Below are positions 12,001-22,261 of a stretch of DNA of 64,000 nt, in pieces (within the stretch, counting starts at the first letter, position 1; every line of letters begins with the position of its first letter). This DNA comes from Trebouxia sp. TZW2008. Its lineage: Eukaryota > Chlorophyta > Trebouxiophyceae > Trebouxiales > Trebouxiaceae. A program made the translations under genes and the position numbers. Location of the stretch: the NCBI GenBank assembly GCA_002118135.1, contig BDIU01000413.1, positions 439 to 64,438 on the forward strand, in the 5' to 3' direction. The notes beneath the pieces were generated by a model. It saw nothing but the letters and a program-made list of their open reading frames with translations, made no database searches and was not told where the DNA came from.

Positions 12001-15000
12001 CAGCCCAGGAGCTGTCAGGGCTGGTGGCTTTCCTTGGCTGAGGGCTTGAAATCAATCCACTCATCTCTGCCTGTCTGCCTGTTTAACTGCTTGTTGCCTG
12101 TCTGTGTCCCTTCATGTTTGTCCTGGTGTCTGTCAGGAAATCAGGAGGAAAAATGCAATGGTTGTGCAGGGTGACAGGGCAGCTCAGGAGCTGCCAGGGC
12201 TGGTGCCTCCTCTCAGCTGGGGCCTCGACGCCGCACTCAGTCATCTGCCAGCCCGCCTTGTGGAGTGTTTTTCTGCCTGTGTCTCACTCTCTTTGTCTGT
12301 TGGTCAACCGGACAGTGGTGTGCAGGGTGATAAGGCGGCTCAGGAGCTGCCAGGGTTGGTGGCCGCTCTCAGCCAGGACCTCGATGCTCATTCACTTCTT
12401 TGCCATTGTGTCTGCGTTCTCTACATGTCAATAAAGTTGTTGCTGTGCAGGGTGACAGAGCGGCTCAGGAATTGCCAGGGCTAGTGGCTCCCCTCAGCCG
12501 GGGTCTCAATGCTGCAGTGGAGCGTCTCAGCCAGCTGGAGCATACTGCTCTCAGGGAGGATGATGCTGTCTCAGCTTCCCAACTGGAGCAAGCACTGGCC
12601 AGGTGCGTCTCCTGTTGCTTGTCATTCATGCGCATACCAGCATGCTACGCAGCTCAAAGTCTGCTCACGTTTCATATTGTTGCACTCATAGTGCAGGATA
12701 TCAAAAACAGGTGTTTTTGGTATAACACGTTGGCTTTTGTGAAAAAAGGTCTTTTGCAAGATGAAGGTATAGTCTAATCCCCGTACGCTAGCCTGGTCGT
12801 CTGTACTCAAGCATGCCTGAAGCACACCGGCCTCAGAGAGGAAGATCCTCTCTTAGTCCCCCACCAGGACCAGGCACTGGCTAAGTGCGCCAATTCTTTG
12901 TCAATCACTTGCACATGAGCATGCTGCAAAGTTTGCAATCCGCCTGATCACCAGTTCTGAAAGAAAATAATGTAATCGGGGCAGATATGACAGGCCTGCC
13001 TGCACATGCTGCTGTGCGTGCCTTAGCCATTATGATCAGGTCAACATGCATCAGCCCTTTTGTAGAGTTGGCTGCGATCAGGCTAAAATTTTGTTCTTGC
13101 ATGCTTGCGTAGTTGAGCTGCCTGAAAGACCCATGATATTTCACTTGATGATGCTGAAGGGTGAAATTTGTACAGATCTGCCCAACAGCACCAACTCTGC
13201 TGATTTTTTTTGCGCATATCATCATCACAGCTGGCCTGCCAGATGCCCTGCATCAAAAACGCCCAGCATGCTGCAAGACAGGTCCCATGATGGCATGGCT
13301 CTCGCTGCTTGCTGCAATCATCATGTCAAGCATTCTGGCTGGGTCAGAAGTCATGCGATGCATGCTGTCAAGAGCATTCAGCTAGCCACCTCATCAACAA
13401 TATTGTGTCTACATGACATTGACATTGGTTTTGAAGCCAGATCAGCTGTAGGTCTGCTTGCGCCCACTACGCCTGCATGGCATAGGAGCAATGCAGATTT
13501 TGACTTGCATCGTGACAGCAGTGGCAGAGCTGACAATGCCATCGCAGCAGCAGTCACAGTGTTGCCTGTTACGACAGGACCATGCAAGGATACAATGCCC
13601 GTCTAGGCGCGCACTAGCACTGCTATTGCTGACCGTGCTGTTGTAACAGCGTAGATAGTCCTGACTGTGCTGCTGTGACAGCCTAGAAGATCTTACTGTC
13701 CCCAGGACAGCGTTGTAACTGCTGACAATGTGCTGTTGGCAGGGCTATGGAAGGGCCGCATGCCGGCATTAGCAATGTGGAGGCCCATGTGCACCAGCTA
13801 GAGCAGCGTCTGGAGGACTGCCTTGCCATCAAGGCCAACTCTGATGATGTGCCCTCCACCTCTCAGGTTACTACACAACACGCGTGCAGATGCATTGCTG
13901 CCGTAATAGCTGCACTGCTGCATCCCTATTTTTGGTACAAGTTCAGCATGGTTACACTGGGCATAGTCTCAGCATAGCTGCATCTTTGCCCGCCCACACT
14001 GGGCGCCCTTCACCCGTAACGTGAGTGCACAGCATGCCTGCGTTTACTGAATGTGCACGCTGCTGTATGCCCACAGCGTCATGTCTAAACTGCTGCAAGC
14101 CTATATTTCTCTCAGATCTAAATCACAAATGCATCATATCCATGAAATGATCACAAGTTTTCTTTCACCTTTCAGCATAGGTGCTATTTGTGGGTTGCCT
14201 GAGTTTGGCCTCATTTCAAAACGCGTCAGACCTTGCTGCTATGTACCCAGGTCGTGCAAGCCCAGTGCGATGCCTATCATTGCTGCTTGCTGAGCACTGC
14301 TGCTGCTGATGCTGCATGGCCACAAGTTGCTGGGCATGGTAGGCATAGCTTGCACCTGTATGACGCTGTTTGGAACCTGCCCATCTACAGATGGCATACA
14401 TGCACATACAGCCGCACAAGCGAACAGATAGTAGACATTGGCATTGAGGCCCCTGCTGCAAAACAAGTTTGGGAAGTGCACACCCTGATGCCTTTTGCCA
14501 ATCCATTCAGAGATCTCTCCCACACTTACTCACAAACAGATTGTGGCATTTGTGTGACATGATCAGTGAAATGTGTGGTGCAGATGGTGTATGAGGTGTC
14601 ACAGGTGCAGAAGCAGGCTCACATGGCTCTGCAGGCCACGCAGGAGCAGCTACTGCAGCAGCTAGCAGGTCAGTCCACCCAGCCAGTCACCCCTTGGCCG
14701 CACATTACACATTGCATCAAGCTGTTTTGCATGTGCATCTGCATTGAATACGTGCAAGAATGGTGTCCACCACTGCTTCACCTAGTAACTTCAATTCACC
14801 TTCAAAGCAAAGCATGAGTGGTCAGTCCTGGGCTCTGCATGCTGAGCAATTGGGCCATGTTGACCCGCGTAGCAGCATTGACGCACAAGCACTTTGGCAT
14901 TTGGCTGTTCCTTCTTTGACAAAACCCTTTGTCAGACCCTGAAGCTGTTAACTCTGCTTGCCTGCAGGCAAGGCAGACAAGACAGGTGTGCAGGCTGGAG

Positions 15001-17567
15001 AGTCCAGCATGGCGCAGCGCTGTAGTCAGCTAGAGACAGCGCTGCTGCAAGGCTTGCAGCAGGTGGGCATTCGTACATGCCAGACTCCTGCTTGCTTGCT
15101 TTTGCCATGTGCATGTCATGTACAGTGACTGAACAGACACAGTATACATTGACACTTCATCACATTACACCTAAAGCTGCTAATCTGCTACTGGCAACAG
15201 GTGACAGATAGGGCAGCAGCAGCTTTGACACTGAAGGCCCACAGTGAGGAGATGGGCAAGCTGAAGCTGTGTGTGAATTGCCAGCTGGCAAATTTGAAGG
15301 CTGCCTCTTAAAGCACCCAGAGTCAGAGTCCAGAAGCCATTGTCATCACAGTCCAAAAAGCTACTGTTGCTGATGCATTGCTGCTTCTGACAGGTGACAG
15401 ACAGGGCAGCAGCAGCTTTGACGTTGAAGGCAGATGGTGAGGAGGTGGGTGAGCTGAAGCTGTATGTGAAGGGCCAACTAGCAGAGCTGAAGGCAGCTGC
15501 AAAGGAGGGGTGGGGGCGGGGGCGGCTGACCCACACCACTGCAGCAGGGCAGACCCTGTGCCTGTCATGTGACCAACCTCTGGCACCCATCAGGGGTCAT
15601 GGGCATGAGCCCCTTGCTTCTCAAGGTACAGCCAGCAGCACTGTCTAAATGAATCAAGCAATCCATGGATGTCGCAATGTAGTGCGCCAGATGTGACTTA
15701 TCAGACTTTCCAGTCACATGACCTGATGGTGGACTAAACGAGCAGCCAACCAAGTCATCACATCACCGAATAGTCAACACACCAGCACTTGATGAGTCAC
15801 ATGCGCTGTCTATGCAAGCCAGCAGGAAGATCAACACTAATCATCTTGCATGCATTTGATGCATTGATTGTCAGGCACTTGCCTCTTCTGATCTTGTTGC
15901 TATTACCAGAGTCCAGCTCACTGAGCAGTGCAATGTGCTTTCAGGTGTGTATCCAGTTCCTGAGGAGGGAGGTCGGGAGGGCTGGGGCCCCTCCACAGGA
16001 CCCCTGTCCTCCAATGAGCCAGTTGGTGCAGGTCAGTCATGTTCAGCTGACGCTCACAATATCAGACATGCACCATCAGAGGAGTTTGTGTGGAGCTCCT
16101 GTCTCCTGCAGCCTGTGTTCCACTGCAAACGCAGTGTACACAACAAGATCAAGGTCTTGCTGCACTGACACCAGCAGCAACTGGGGGCATGCTGTCGTTG
16201 GCATTTCAATGGCAGTCCAGCAGCTGAGTGCATATGCAGCTTCCTGTGCGCTCCATTAGGTCAATTTGACGCTGAAAACCTTGGCTGTGCTAGCTGTCCT
16301 GGACATAACTGTTCATGTGCCTATGCAGACAAGCACTGCTTGCAGCACTTGCTTGTTGCAACGAACACAGTAACTCATAATGACTCTTGGAACTGCATAC
16401 CCATAGAAGAACAGCAACATCTGTTGTGCTGAATACGATGTGCTGATGCCAGGTCACTGATCTCAAATGCACGCCATAACTTGTACATATAGAGTAGCTG
16501 AAAACTCATCTTTGTTGCTACAGCAATCAACGCCCGGCATCAAGCAGAGAAGAAGCGGCTGCAGATGGCTGCTGCTCCTGTAGACAGTGTTCCTCCTGCT
16601 AGGACATCAACTCCAGGTAAGCTGCGCGCTCCAGACACATCACACAGACTCGCTTGCACTTGCTAGCTGATACATGCTGAATGATAGCTTTGTACTGTTG
16701 TACAAAGTACTTGTACTGTTTGTCGGCAGTCGCATAAGTGCATCATTGCAAGCCACATAGGCACGCATTGTGCAGAGCACTGCTTGCATTGCCGTAGCTT
16801 CCCAGCCAGGGGTCTGTGAACAGCATCTCAATCTTCAAGTGTTACCCACTTTGTTGACAAATTTGCTCCTAAGCTCACATGATGGTATACAAACATACTT
16901 GATGCAATGTACCTCTGTCTGAACACGGAACCAACAGCCCAGCAGCTTGTGACCAACAAAACAAAGCCTTGCTTGCAGAGTTGTCAGAGCTGAGCACCAA
17001 TCCTGCTGTGGTCAGAGCGTCTAACCCTAAGCTCAAGTCTCAGACTGTCTCCTGGACCATAGCACAGGTAATGCAGCCCGGACTTTGTTGACTTGCTGAG
17101 TCCTGTTGTTAGAGGCAGCATTCTGTCAATTTGGCAACTCTAGACCCACCTCACATTGAGATGATATTGTTGACTTGCTGACTCCCTGTTTTTGGCGTCT
17201 TTCTGTCAATTGATGCAGTATCAGACACCCTTCACATTGAAAAGCAGGGTGAAGCCAGCCAATCTGTTGCAGTTGACGGAGGCTGTTTGAGACATCTTCT
17301 GCTAATATCGGAGCTGAGCTTGCTAGTCATGGAAGTTTGAATGCTGCTACCATACTTGATCTCGGTGTTGTTGCGAAGCTTGCTTGTCAATGCAGATTTG
17401 GGGATCTGCTTCCAGATCACCAGGTGACTAAAGTCTCAAAGTTCGTAGGTGCTCAAAACATGTTATATTTGCAGGGGCAACTTCCTAGCAAACAGGGTAG
17501 CAGAAGCAATGGCATAGCAGCTCGCAGGCTGTCAGATGCAGACCATGCACGTCGCACCTCCAAATGA
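6043..17567 (+). CDS. QRICH2/C16orf96-like DUF4795 coiled-coil protein
   Basis: Fifteen exons fit one frame with every phase matching: 6043-6177, 6255-6887, 7410-7887, 8887-9143, 9822-9959, 11245-11412, 12451-12602, 13743-13866, 14584-14668, 14968-15062, 15394-15625, 15945-16031, 16524-16616, 16946-17067 and 17475-17567. They encode about 963 residues. The N-terminus (ISFNIAALQTMMQAV) resembles the start of human C16orf96. A 25-residue polyglutamine tract, Ser/Ala- and Pro-rich linkers and several coiled coils follow. A late exon has LKLYVKGQLAELKAAAKEG followed by LCLSCDQPLAPI, which I recognise as the DUF4795 signature. Human QRICH2 is a sperm-flagellum protein, so a ciliary role is inferred. 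Alternatively a shorter gene ends at the in-frame stop at 7950-7952, reached if the donor at 7888 is not used. Many introns carry decayed exon copies, listed separately. Confidence 0.72.
6741..6815 (+). repeat. CAG/CAA repeat encoding 25 glutamines
   Basis: Twenty-five consecutive CAG or CAA codons lie in exon 2 of the QRICH2-like gene. CAA interruptions every few units suggest a relatively stable tract. The reverse strand shows an ORF with a long cysteine run, which is a shadow. Confidence 0.95.
7953..8240. other. AT-rich segment around a plastid-like tRNA-His
   Basis: This stretch is much richer in A and T than its surroundings, with runs such as TTGTTTTTTC and ATATACAAAATAGTATATAAAT. It sits in an intron of the QRICH2-like gene, or just downstream if that gene stops at 7952. 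Base composition and the embedded organelle-type tRNA suggest a nuclear insertion of organelle DNA, probably plastid. The exact borders are not visible. Confidence 0.5.
8066..8138 (-). tRNA. trnH-GUG: Plastid-like tRNA-His (GUG), possibly a pseudogene
   Basis: Read on the minus strand, the sequence folds as a tRNA. The acceptor stem GCGAGCG/CGTTTGC is fully paired counting G-U. A G at position -1 faces a C at 73, the hallmark of tRNA-His. The D arm GCC/GGC encloses AAGTGGTAA. The anticodon stem ATGGA/TTCAT encloses loop CTGTGAC with anticodon GTG. The T stem GCGGA/CCCGT has one A-C mismatch where plastid trnH normally has G-C. The AAGTGGTAAGGCA core and the CCCGTCGTTTGCC end are as I recall for algal plastid trnH, not for eukaryotic nuclear tRNA-His. 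The mismatch and AT-rich flanks suggest a nuclear copy of plastid DNA, but it may still be expressed. Confidence 0.75.
8139..8886 (+). other. Rest of a large intron, no gene recognised
   Basis: This is the right-hand part of the intron between the exons at 7410-7887 and 8887-9143. It holds a short CAG-rich stretch near 8790-8830. Short ORFs on both strands show no recognisable family. Confidence 0.4.
10299..11412 (+). repeat. Eight tandem copies of a coiled-coil exon, period about 135 bp
   Basis: Copies of a unit coding for SLASELEACTQRTEAKGTGI start near 10299, 10430, 10573, 10698, 10834, 10970, 11104 and 11245. Spacing is about 125-145 bp. Each unit includes intron-like sequence (TTTCATGTTG, GACCACAATCTGAACACAG) that provides a splice acceptor. 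Only the last copy (11245-11412) continues in frame into IRKEVSKAMAEQRQQLLTQS and ends in a proper donor. The preceding copies carry stops or lose the frame shortly after the conserved block. Confidence 0.85.
11521..11775 (+). repeat. Two decayed copies of the SETIMKKMEAVSAK exon end
   Basis: Near 11521 and 11722 the sequence repeats the final part of the exon at 11245-11412 (cagtct..accatcatgaag..). Both copies have diverged and lie downstream of the intact exon, unlike most exon copies in this window. Confidence 0.6.
11991..12602 (+). repeat. Four copies of the GDRAAQELPGLV exon
   Basis: A unit starting with acceptor CAG and then GGTGACAGGGCAGC.. begins at 11991, 12170, 12325 and 12451. 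The first three break down after LVAPLS-like residues. The fourth continues into RLSQLEHTALREDDAVSASQ and ends at a GTGCGT donor. A further broken copy of the last part follows at about 12835-12890. Confidence 0.8.
15201..15625 (+). repeat. Duplicated VTDRAAAALTLKA exon
   Basis: The unit beginning GTGACAGA(T/C)AGGGCAGCAGCAGC occurs at 15201 and 15394. The first copy keeps the frame for about 35 codons and then hits a stop. The second is the intact exon that carries the DUF4795-like CLSCDQPL motif. Confidence 0.8.
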
Positions 17568-18217
17568 TTGGCATTATGACCAAACATCTGGAGGAATTTG
17601 TGATCTGTTCAGCACCAAATTAGCAAACTTGTGCTAGTTAGTGACCCACAGTGTGTACTTGTTGGTGCTGAATCCCACTGGATATCACTAACCCTGATGT
17701 CAACACTCTTTCAGACCTTAACAAGTGGAAGTTCCAAGTCATGTTCAAGTGTGTTGTGTTTTTGCAGTCATGAAGCATAATCACAAGCTCACTTGCTTGA
17801 CCGACAGAAATTGCTGTAATCTGCACGTTGGGCGCACAAAGCAAATCATAATGCTGCCATGCAAAGGCTCCGGCTGTTGCTAGTGTAACAATGTTGTTCT
17901 GCACGCTATCGCAAGATGATTACTCCATTTGCAAAACATGCGCCACTTGAGGCGTGCCATCTAGGCTCACTCGGACCTGCATTCAGGGTCCCAAGATCAG
18001 GTCATGCATGAAGAGGCAATCAATATCTGACAACAGCATCTGATGCAGCAATCTTGCACTGCCTGGCATAAGCACATGCAGAGAGGATAAGACAGCAACT
18101 TTGAGAATCGACGAAGAAAGCAAGGGAACCTCTTGGACATATCGGGGTGCAAGCTTGACTTGAGAATTGATGAATTCTCAAGCTTGAGCATGTATCATCG
18201 AGCGCAGTGAGAGTTAC

Positions 18218-19816
18218 CTCAGCCAGTCTTCCAAGATGCCTCAGGACTGTCAGAATGGCTTTGCCTGTCTTGTCTGGCTTGAGTGTGCCTCCTCCTTTCA
18301 GGTCACTCTCCAGAAACCAGTACTTGCCACGCACGCCTTCTCTGCCCTACATCAAACAGCTTGCACGTTGCCTTTGGCCTGGTGACCATGTGTAAGGTGC
18401 AAATACAGTGTGGGTACCTCAGTAAGGAAAGCTGAATACAGGCAACCTTGCAGCATTAGCGCCAGGCCAACATGTGGTCTATACAAGCAGCCATTGCACA
18501 ACCCAACAGACAAACATTGGAGCAAGTGTAGACTTGGCATTGCTGCTGAATGCAAAGCATTGAGCCTCAAACGCTGTTCTGTGACTTCTTAAAGACAAAG
18601 CTGATGCAATGCCTGCTCACCGCAACACAGTGCAGCAAGGTAGTTGCTCTCTTGCGGTCAGCTGCCTTCACAGAATTTGACCGAGCAGCTGCCATGAGCT
18701 TGCTGTTGGCTTCGGCATGACTTGCAATGTCATCAAGCGCAGCGTTCACTATCTCAATGGTCAGCCTGCCACGCATGTAGCTGGACACAGATGCCAGCTC
18801 TGCCTGTGACACGTACCTGAAGAGCAAGCAACATTGTTGTCATGCATACAGTTGACAACAACAATAACAATACCAAGAAAGTGCACGTTCTAGCATACAT
18901 TGTGAGGTGTTTGTGGACCATGTCCTGTGTTGACGGGCTTCTATTGAGTGTCATGGTATCTGCATCTGATGTTTAACTGTTGAAAACCATACTGACAAAC
19001 AATGTCATTCCAGGTCTGTTTATTAGGACAATCAACATGCTGTGCCCGTTCTCAGCTGAAGTGCAGGGCTTTGAATGACACATTAGAATAACTTCATGCC
19101 ATGCAGTCGCTATTGCCACCAGAGGCCAGGTATTCTTGTTGTGACGTAAACCAGTCAATCCAAAAAAGTGCAGCCAGATTGCCAGTGACGAGACAGTTGC
19201 AATACAAGCATGGACAGCAAACCTGCGAGGCGCTTTCGGTCGCTTCTTTTTGTCTCCGGCTGCCTGCTTGACAGCTGCTGGCTGATCTACATTGCTTGTG
19301 TTGGTGTTTTCTGCACCATCAGGAATGGCTTCTGGCTCCCTATGCACTGCTGCTGATTCCTGTGCAGTCTGCTGTGCAGCCTGTGGCTTGGCAGGGGCTG
19401 CTTCAGGCAAGCGTGCCGGCAGATGTGTGCTGATGTATTGTAGCTGCTCCCGCTGCAAAGAGCAAGCGCTGATCAGCGCCTTTGCTTTCACAACAGCCTG
19501 CTTCTCCTGAGTGATGAAGCGCTGTATATCCCTCAGCTTCTGCTCTATAGCTGATACACTAGCGTCCAGGGCGGTGAGCTCCTGACTGCTGCTGCCTTTG
19601 GAAGCACCTGCTGGTGCAACAATCTGTTGCACGTGAACTCCATGTATTCAGTGTGTTTGAACCATGCAGGCGCTAGCAGTGATCAGCTTGATCACACCAT
19701 TGCGGCCTGGTGCGGCACTCACTGTCTACACGCAGCAAGGTCAGTTCTTGCAGCTCCTGAATTTTGGCAGCGAAAGCTTTGGCGACGCCGTCCAGCCCTT
19801 GTTGTGCTACGAACAT
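18218..19816 (-). CDS. SKA1: SKA1 spindle- and kinetochore-associated protein, last exon not located
   Basis: SKA1 binds microtubules at kinetochores as part of the Ska complex. Exons on the minus strand: 19816-19723, 19637-19223, 18816-18621 and 18346-18218, with phases matching. The N-terminal part is helical (GLDGVAKAFAAKIQELQELT, then LTALDASVSAIEQKLRDIQR). A low-complexity linker with a basic patch (KKKRPKAPRR) follows. The C-terminal microtubule-binding domain is clear: SSYMRGRLTIEIVNAALDDI, then GKYWFLESDLKGGGTLKPDK and AILTVLRHLGRLAE. The reading then meets a good donor (GTAACT). The last roughly ten residues should lie in one more exon below 18218 that I could not identify. About 278 residues are assembled, near the usual length. 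Confidence 0.85.
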
Positions 19817-20160
19817 CGCAAGTCAGATCGTCAAGCTGCGAGCAAGCTGAACCTGAGGCAAAGCGACACAACATCACAAAGACGCATGCCACTTGTCGGA
19901 ACCAAGCGTGATGCGAAGCAGAGCGCCTGCAGCAACGTCGTTGAACGTTCTTGCCCCAAGTGCTTGGCTTAGAGTGACAACAGCACTTGAACGAGGATGA
20001 ACGAACTGAACAAAAGTGAATTGGTCTCGTAGCGTTCACATCACTGGGGACCCCTGCATGTGGCGCACTCAAGGTTCTTGCTTCGCATGCATCAAACGTC
20101 GTGTGCATTGCATATGCGCATGCAGCACATCCGGGACAGAAAAGCGGTGTTGCTGAGCGC
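19817..20160. promoter_or_regulatory. Shared upstream region of SKA1 (-) and C2orf69-like (+)
   Basis: About 345 bp separate the two divergent start codons, so the promoters must overlap or abut. No named motif was recognised. The region contains several short alternating GC/AT words but no clear operator-like repeat. Confidence 0.4.
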
Positions 20161-22261
20161 ATGCCGGCATGCCTCGGCAGATCAGCTCTGACCTACCCTC
20201 AGCCCAGGCGTTGCTGTCGCCGTGTGATATCACCAAGGGCATCAAAAGCTGCGGGGGCTAGTGTCATGCTGCAAGTCCTGAAGGGAACCTTTGGGGCTAA
20301 CAAAACATACTGGGTGAAGCGACCTGCTGCAAAGGTATTATTGCTGTCTTGCTGGTACTTGCAGCCATTGCACACATGACGGCTTCTGATGCTTTCGCCT
20401 CCTGTTTTGCACAGGGCGTCGTGCTCTTTTTTCCGGGTGATCAAATTGAGCATGCCTCTGCTCCAGAGATCAGAAGGTTGCAAGATCCAAAGACGCAAGC
20501 AGAGCTTATGGCAAGCAAGTTTCCAGATTGCTCAAGCATTGTGTAAGCTTCACATGCTGTTATGTGATAGCAGGGCAACATTTGACCTTTCCCGCATTAA
20601 TGCAGCGTCATGCCATCACGTCTGGAAGGCAGTTTTGCATGTTTCGACCATTTTCTGAACAAAGTGACAAGGTCTGGGGAGCCTCTTGGATATCAGGGAA
20701 GCTCATACAAGGTAGCTGAGTTGAACAGATCTTCAGAACCTGCATTACTAACTGTTGTTCACCAATCAGGCTGCCATGAAGTAGCAGATGGCAAATAGAC
20801 AAGAGCAAGTTGCATGCTGCATCAGTGCCACTTGATGAAAGAAAACAGTGTTCATGAACTGAAAATTTCATTGCCTGCATGAGCTGCAATGACATTAGAG
20901 TCATGCAGTGTGCTGGCCCTGACGTGCAGCACTTCATTTGCAGGCTTCTTTGCAGATCACATCGTTGTTGCAAGCAAGTCAAGCTGCTGAGCGCAAAGAC
21001 CTTGTCTATCACCTGGTTGGCTTCAGCAAAGGTATGCTCAGGCCTGAGTTGCATCTCAACCCACTTGCATGTCATTCTGCACCTCATGCACAGCTTAGTG
21101 CCCATGTAAGCTGAAACGGAATTTGTGTTGTATCCAGGGGGGGTGGTCCTGAATCAGGTAGTTTGACACCCGGCACTTGAAGCAATGCTTGCCTTGTGTC
21201 AGACAGCCTCATATGACATTCTGGACCAACAACTCATAAATTGCTTATGCGGCATCAGGTTCTGAGTGAGATGGCAGCATGCCAGGAGCAGTCAGATGCT
21301 GTCTCTTCTGAGGCTATACACTTTTTACAGGTCAGCTAGGCAGGGTGCACGTGCAGCATTCCTGAGGCCGCATTTGTAATTACATACATGGGCATAGCCT
21401 TGATATACACAATCTGAAAGTGCTGTTTTGGCAAGCTCCAGCTGCTACAGCTCTCACACAAGTGCTGCAGGAACATGGACAGTACAAGGCGTTTGTGTAT
21501 GCATCTGACTTTGACCTGTGTAGAATGTTGCAGAGGTTCATTATCTCGATGTTGGGCTCAATTGTCGTGGCGCCTACTTGACTGACCCTCGGATTGTACA
21601 GTCCTTGAGTCAAGCTGCTGCTGAGCGCTGCCCAGCCTTCAGCATACATCTGCATGGGACACCAAGGCAATGGGGTGAGCAGCATGTTGACAGGCAGTGC
21701 ATTGCTTATTGCTGTTGCTTATTGATATTGCTTATTGCCAATGCTTGTCATATCCCTTTGTTCGTCTTCAGTCATTAAAGTCAGCATTGGTGAGTGGAGA
21801 GATCACGACTGAGGGACACGTCAGCGTTCCACTGCACATGGCGCAACATTGCTTGTCACAATGTACAATGAAAGATGGCTTGTCATAGTTTGCAGCTATG
21901 GCAGTGCAAGCTGCAGCAGGTGCATTGCCTGAAGCTGTTTGCTGTAGATGCTCTACACTGTCAGCATCATAATGATTGTGTAGAGCATAGTGTCATACCT
22001 AGAGTCATGCCTTGTTGGAGGTAGTAGCCTGCAGACATCTGGAAGTCCATGTTTCGGCTGTGCACATGGGAATCAGTGGGTATGGCATGTTGTGATGCAG
22101 ATGATAAAAGGCGGCCGTGGGTTAGGCAGGAGAAAGAGCGGTTCAAAGCACTACTGCTCAATCAGGACTTGCCAGTGCACGAGCACAAGTATTTTGATGG
22201 GGAAGAGCCAACTCTGTTGATGCACTTTGAGGCCATCGAGTCAATGCAGCGTTCTGCTTAA
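20161..22261 (+). CDS. C2orf69-family (UPF0565) predicted mitochondrial hydrolase-like protein
   Basis: Eight exons: 20161-20334, 20415-20542, 20606-20711, 20944-21031, 21138-21157, 21259-21330, 21536-21674 and 22101-22261. All phases agree and they give about 295 residues. Family landmarks in order are VVLFFPGD (human VLYFPGD), SRLEGSFACFDHFLN, LVYHLVGFSKGGVVLNQ with a GxSxG nucleophile-elbow motif split across an intron, VHYLDVGLNCRGAYLTDPRI, and a C-terminal RPWVRQEKERFKALL block like human RSWIGKEHKKF. The first exon is rich in Arg, Ser and Ala (MPACLGRSALTYPQPRRCCR) and looks like a mitochondrial presequence, as expected for this family. The 20-base exon 21138-21157 is unusually short. 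Substrate is unknown; a serine-hydrolase fold is inferred. Confidence 0.8.

Noticed and set aside
10299..12602. Evenly spaced repeats that superficially resemble a CRISPR array
   Set aside because: Units are over 120 bp, imperfect, coding-derived and in a eukaryotic intron context. There are no short direct repeats with unique spacers and no cas genes.
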